This document shows, piece by piece, positions 48,168 through 52,500 of a stretch of 52,500 nucleotides of DNA. Source of the stretch: Chrysomallon squamiferum (lineage: Eukaryota > Mollusca > Gastropoda > Neomphalida > Peltospiridae). How positions within the stretch are numbered: the first letter of the stretch is position 1; the number at the start of each line of letters is the position of its first letter. Location: contig CM022669.1 of NCBI GenBank assembly GCA_012295275.1, positions 9,039,989 to 9,092,488 of the forward strand. Direction: 5' to 3'. The translations under genes were made by a program, and so were the position numbers. The notes below the pieces were generated by a model. It was not told the DNA's origin. It ran no database searches and saw nothing but the letters and a program-made list of their open reading frames with translations.

Positions 48168-49857
48168 TATCACATTAACATGAAAGGTCAACTTCCACAT
48201 TTTCTCATAGATTACATCAGCATTATGAAATTATTTTTCTGAGGATGACTGAAACTAGGTGGGAGTGAGACGACGTCACCCGCGTCAACCACCACGGCGT
48301 GGAGTAAACTGTGTCAACCAGCGACGTTTCACAGAAATCATAAAACACAGAAACTTATGAAAATCTGTTAAACATAGCAATTTTCTGTGAAAACTTGATA
48401 CACAGAAATAAAACAGTGTGAACAAAAACTCGGTATGCTTCATCTGTCTTTATTATTCATAATTGTTATTACTGTTATTGTTGTTGTTGTTTTTTTTTGT
48501 TATTGTTATTGTTATCATTAGTTACTAATTTAAGAGATTTTTATGGAGGAGACTACGAACATTTTAATTTCAAGTAATGACGATGTAAAAAAAAAAAAAA
48601 AAAAAATTTGGACTGCTTAGCTCATACCAGATCACGTGACATTATTACATATAATCGTTGATAAAAATAAAGATTTTGACATTTGTAATAAACTGGCTTT
48701 ATTCTGACGAAATTAATTTACGCTGTCTGCTTCTGTATTTTTGGAACACAAAACAACAAAGAGTCAAACTTTTCATCTTTTTAACGTCGCCTGTGTTGTT
48801 TTATTCTATTAAAGCTAAAAGCCAAGTCGTGTTTTGCTATTAAGAAAATGACACGCGGGAGCAAATCGTAGTTAATTTTCGCTTTAATTTTGTTTTCTCC
48901 CCCCGACTAGTTTTATATTTAACCGTTTTGAAAAGTCGCAGTTCAAAGTAATAACATCAAAGTGATGAGATGACGACAGACATTAGAAACGTGAGCAGTG
49001 GAACATGTTCCGGATTGGGAATCAATTTCTTTCCGTCTGTGAGCATTAAGGGACGGTTCCGTGTGTTGGTTTTATAAGGTTCAAAACAAGCCCAGTTCTG
49101 ACAGCGTACGACGAACAAATGCAAGAGTACCCTCGCACTGTTTGCAGATCTAACCTCTTCGTTTCTGGACAAACATTTTTTGAAGTGTCTATGCTTAATT
49201 AGTTTAATTATTCTGTTCATCTGCCCATCTGTCCGTATAGACATGTATGATTTATTATCCTTTTTTTTTTTTTTTTTTTTTTATTCTTACAACACATTTT
49301 CTGATCGCGTAAAACAGGCAGATTTTTTTACGAACATCCCTCCTAAATGAAATAAATCCTTTTGACTTAAATCTCTGTTTCGTTCCTGATGTGACTGAGA
49401 TATTCTATTTTATTTTATTTCCTTTCATTTTTTTTTATTTTTTTTTTTTTTATTTTTTTTTAATTCTGTGATCCATGTGAAATCACATACCTCGGAAGAT
49501 CTCGAATAAAGGAGGGAGACAGTTTTATTGAAACTGGGTGTAAATCTACAAAAGCTGTCGCGCAGACAAACCAATTATTTCACCTGCTGTTCCGAAATAA
49601 CAGCTCTTAGCAATTCGATAATAACACGGTGTTGCGGACAAATAGCTCACTTCGTTAAGCGCCGTGTTCTCCGGTACAGGAACAAGGAAGCCTTTAATTA
49701 CAGTTCTAGCGTGATGGAAGAAAGCGGTGTGTGCGATTTAATCAGCACAGTGAACACTTTAAAATGAATAAGAGAATGAATGAGTGAATGAATGAATAAT
49801 AATGATGATGATGATGATAATAAAATTTTATTAAAGAACCGTGTAACATAATAATAG

Positions 49858-49896
49858 TAACAACAACAACAACAACAATAATAAAACAATAATAAC

Positions 49897-49934
<38 letters not shown>

Positions 49935-50038
49935 TAAAAATAATAAAAGAAGAAGAAGAAGACGACGACGACGACGACGACGACGAAGAAGAAGAAGAAG
50001 AAGAAGAAGAAGAAGAAGAAGAAGAAGAAGAAGAAGAC
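49858..50038. repeat. (AAC), (AAT), (GAA), (GAC), (GAA) compound trinucleotide tract
   Basis: AAC and AAT triplets, then GAA at 49949-49960, GAC at about 49961-49985, then about 17 GAA units to 50037. Leu, Ser and Arg homopolymer frames come from it. Confidence 0.95.
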
Positions 50039-50097
50039 TTGTTGTTGTTATTGTTGCATTCAGACGGGAAAACACACACAACGACCTGTGATAAATA

Positions 50098-50200
50098 AAT
50101 CTACACCTGGAACTGGAAAAAATTCAGTGTGAACCTCACAGAATATTGATACTAAAATCAATCACGCGCTAGATGAACGCTCTAACCAATGCGCCACGAG
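50098..50200 (-). mobile_element. tRNA-derived SINE fragment
   Basis: On the minus strand it begins CTCGTGGCGCATTGGTTAGA with a clear A box (TGGCGCATTGG) and GAGCGTTC. A decayed B box (GTATCAATATTC) follows at about 50143-50154. This B box resembles the copy at 14030-14100, suggesting one family. It is not a functional tRNA. Confidence 0.55.
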
Positions 50201-50599
50201 AAAACAACATTCGCGTTGCGTGACAGATGTCTGTCGTTACGGTAACCGTGGTCAAACAACAACACTTTGTTCTCCCTGATGAAAACAGTCCGCCCTGTTT
50301 GTCGTCATTTCAAGAAATAATCTTGAATGTGTGTGACAGCCTCACGCAAAATCAACAGCGTCCAAAACCGAGCCACGAATACATTATTAACGCGATTGAA
50401 AGGAATTTAAAATGTGACTAAATGAAGTTCAAAGATCGACTACTCAACTCTGACAGAACAGTCTCTATTTTTAGATCTTCGCCACTGTCTGAAGTTCATT
50501 ATCATTTCGTTTCAGGGGAGAATCTAGTGGAGGGGGGAATTAACGACATATTTGTCTTTTGGAGATATCATGCTTTTTCTCAACTGTTGGTGGGTTATG

Positions 50600-50605
50600 G
50601 ATTTA

Positions 50606-50639
<34 letters not shown>

Positions 50640-50713
50640 TTTCTGCACTCACGAAAATCCGAATAAACAGTAACCATGATCCAAGTCAATAATAGATAAT
50701 AGTTGTTATTGTG

Positions 50714-50770
<57 letters not shown>

Positions 50771-50842
50771 TTTTTGTCCTCACGAAAATCCGAAAAAAAA
50801 AACCAATAACCATGATCCAAGTCAGTAATAGTTGTTACTGTG

Positions 50843-50892
<50 letters not shown>

Positions 50893-50895
50893 TAC
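50600..50895. repeat. Direct duplication with (ATT)n tracts
   Basis: CTCACGAAAATCCGAA, AACCATGATCCAAGTCA and GTTGT TA(T/C)TGTGGTTATTATT occur in order twice (about 50650-50725 and 50778-50850), each flanked by long (ATT)n runs at 50607, 50716 and 50843. This is a duplication of a unique segment together with its microsatellite. Confidence 0.8.
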
Positions 50896-51425
50896 AGGTG
50901 ATCAGCTCGTAGGAAGACATTACAGTCTCAATCGTTTACTGGATCCGCTTCGCCATTTCTTTATTAGCTTCATTTCTGTCAGGAGCTGTTTACTCATTAC
51001 CGGTGTACCGTGTTTTTGTTCTCTGTGCAGATATTTATTATTTAAATGCTTCTGTTATTTATTAAAATGATTTCTGTTTGCGTTCCCTAATGTTCTACGT
51101 AAATCATACAGAGTAAACTTTATTGTTCGCGAGAGACCAAACGCCTCACTCCGGAGAAATAAAAACAATTCTGTTTATTTTCAAGGACAAAAGTAAGGAA
51201 GTCAGACATGTTGGTATGGAATAAATGAAACATCAATTTCAGTTGGTTGAATATTTTATGGTAGCAGTATTGTCTACACCAATTAGTTAGATTATTTGTT
51301 TAGTGCACTGATGTAGTGCACTGCAGTAGACTGTATGCATTTATAAATGAAATTAGTTTGTTTCTGAAGCTGTTTGCTTCATCTTCTTTATTTTTTTTTT
51401 TTACATTCATTTCTGTTTCAGCAAG

Positions 51426-51480
<55 letters not shown>

Positions 51481-51482
51481 GT
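51426..51482. repeat. (ATT)n
   Basis: About 18 ATT units. Confidence 0.95.
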
Positions 51483-52021
51483 TAGTATTATTTTCTTTTT
51501 ACTTATCTTTCATTGTCTTTATTTTAAATATATATATATATTTTTTGCATATGGAATGACTGATTCGTCTACATCAGTTTTCCCAATATTATTCGTCAAA
51601 TCCTTCAAAGTACTTGCACGGTGATAACCAAACTGTTTTACCATCAGACAATTTCCACTGGGAAATAATAATTATAATCTTTCAGACGAGAGACTAATGT
51701 AAAATAAAATAAAAAATAAAAAAAATAAAAAAGCCACATTTTTTTTTTCTATCACATTCCAGTTACTTCACTTAATTTTAATTTAATTTATTTATTTCTT
51801 CTTTTTTTTTTTTTTTTTATATTTATCTTTCTACAGCTTACATCAGGTGTTCTGAACGAAAACGTTCACTTTATCTCAAATGGGAAGCGATTTGACGTTC
51901 GGCAACCTACACATGTTAATGGGGCCGGGCCGACACTACGGGTAGTTTACGACTTTGTAATAGTTTAACTGCCGGTAACTGAAGACCCCCTGCAGCTGTT
52001 CAGACTGGCTATAACCCTCAC

Positions 52022-52039
52022 CTGACGTGGCCATTAACG
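52022..52039 (-). CDS. Candidate 18-nt microexon 5' of Ig1 (Dpr-like gene)
   Basis: On the minus strand ACTATTATTTCAG is followed by 18 bases and the donor CAG|GTGAGG. To join the 45073-44940 exon a preceding exon must leave in phase 1. This one can, reading x-LMATS-G before RSTFKG with no stop. Splice signals are good, but an 18-nt match of this kind can arise by chance in 52 kb. There is no domain evidence, so this is only a candidate. A second candidate of the same phase lies at 45626-45655. Confidence 0.33.
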
Positions 52040-52500
52040 CTGAAATAATAGTACGTGCAATAACTGGCTTTATTTTAGATAACAACAATCGTAATTCAAT
52101 CCTAGATTCATCTGCTGCAGTTTTACTGCGCGACCTCGACTCTTCGATTCTGAGAAAACAGTGGATGGGAAAAAAAAAAGAAGCAGTCAGATGATGACGT
52201 TAGTTTTTACTGTTTTCATACTTGTTGAATGATAACCTGACGTCTAAAATAAACAAGCAAACAAACAAACAAACAAACAAATAAACAAAAAAAAAAAAAA
52301 AAAAAAAAAATATATATATAAAAAATAAATAAATAAATAAACAAACAAATAAAAAAATAAATTATCATGCCTAACTGTTGCCATGACATGCAATCTAGAA
52401 GAGAAATGAATGAACATAAGAAAAAAAAAAAAAAAAAAGCACAGGACAAAAATTACCTCACTTAATGGTGCAAAATAGTTATGGAAATAACTTACAAAAG

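Larger units (their letters stand above)
45074..52021 (-). other. Presumed 5' intron(s) of the Dpr-like gene
   Basis: About 7 kb upstream of the Ig1 exon on the minus strand, holding the 61-bp degenerate repeat, the MITE, a SINE fragment and many microsatellites. The low-repeat block at 49480-49770 may be regulatory. The signal-peptide exon must be here or to the right of the window. Confidence 0.4.

Noticed and set aside
49491-49545. 55-nt minus-strand segment between a TTTTGTAG acceptor and a GAG|GTATGT donor
   Set aside because: It looks like an exon, but the frame needed to join the Ig1 exon directly (phase 1 out) contains a TAA.

Overview
This is a eukaryotic nuclear window, about 70% A+T, packed with microsatellites, poly-A/poly-T runs and short dispersed repeats. 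Spliced exons with GT-AG introns of about 0.6-3.3 kb (and longer 5' introns), large gene-poor stretches and a Dpr/zig-8-type immunoglobulin gene point to an invertebrate. A mollusc or other lophotrochozoan is my best guess, but the phylum is an inference. No operons, ribosome binding sites, CRISPR arrays or phage genes are visible. Most open frames of 60-130 codons here are translated microsatellites.

The one firmly supported gene lies on the minus strand from 45073 down to 32801. It is the 3' part of a two-Ig-domain neuronal surface protein of the Dpr (Drosophila) / zig-8 (C. elegans) family. Six exons can be chained with consistent splice phases: Ig1 first half (44940-45073), Ig1 second half (41492-41711), a 21-nt microexon in the Ig1-Ig2 linker (40911-40931), the whole Ig2 domain (38663-38953), a 24-nt microexon in the stalk (35252-35275), and a terminal exon ending in a probable GPI-anchor signal (32801-32928). 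The chain gives 271 complete codons before the stop. The exon or exons with the start codon and signal peptide were not found with certainty. An 18-nt exon candidate at 52022-52039 has the right phase and good splice sites.

Other possible gene parts are weaker. One is a minus-strand first exon with a signal peptide at 2499-2580, perhaps of the next gene downstream, whose remaining exons would lie left of the window. Another is an 82-nt plus-strand exon candidate at 27179-27260. Promoter-like clusters stand out from the AT-rich background at 7380-7422 (ETS, NRF1, CRE and YY1 type sites), 9112-9130 (YY1/ATG), 13333-13450 (TATA box plus a GC-rich block) and 30595-30710 (four CACGTG boxes 21-22 bp apart, then a TATA box).

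Repeats include a 187-bp near-perfect inverted pair (24149-24335 and 26168-26347), a 227-bp mariner-like MITE with TA target duplication (47941-48167), tRNA-derived SINE fragments, several tandem duplications (one triplicating the 3' splice site of the Ig1 exon), and dozens of microsatellites. Several low-repeat blocks of balanced composition (2590-3230, 16640-16830, 20440-20710, 23440-23720, 26490-26900, 37190-37470, 44041-44610, 49480-49770) are candidates for conserved regulatory DNA. The rest is simple-repeat-rich intergenic or intronic sequence in which I see no gene.
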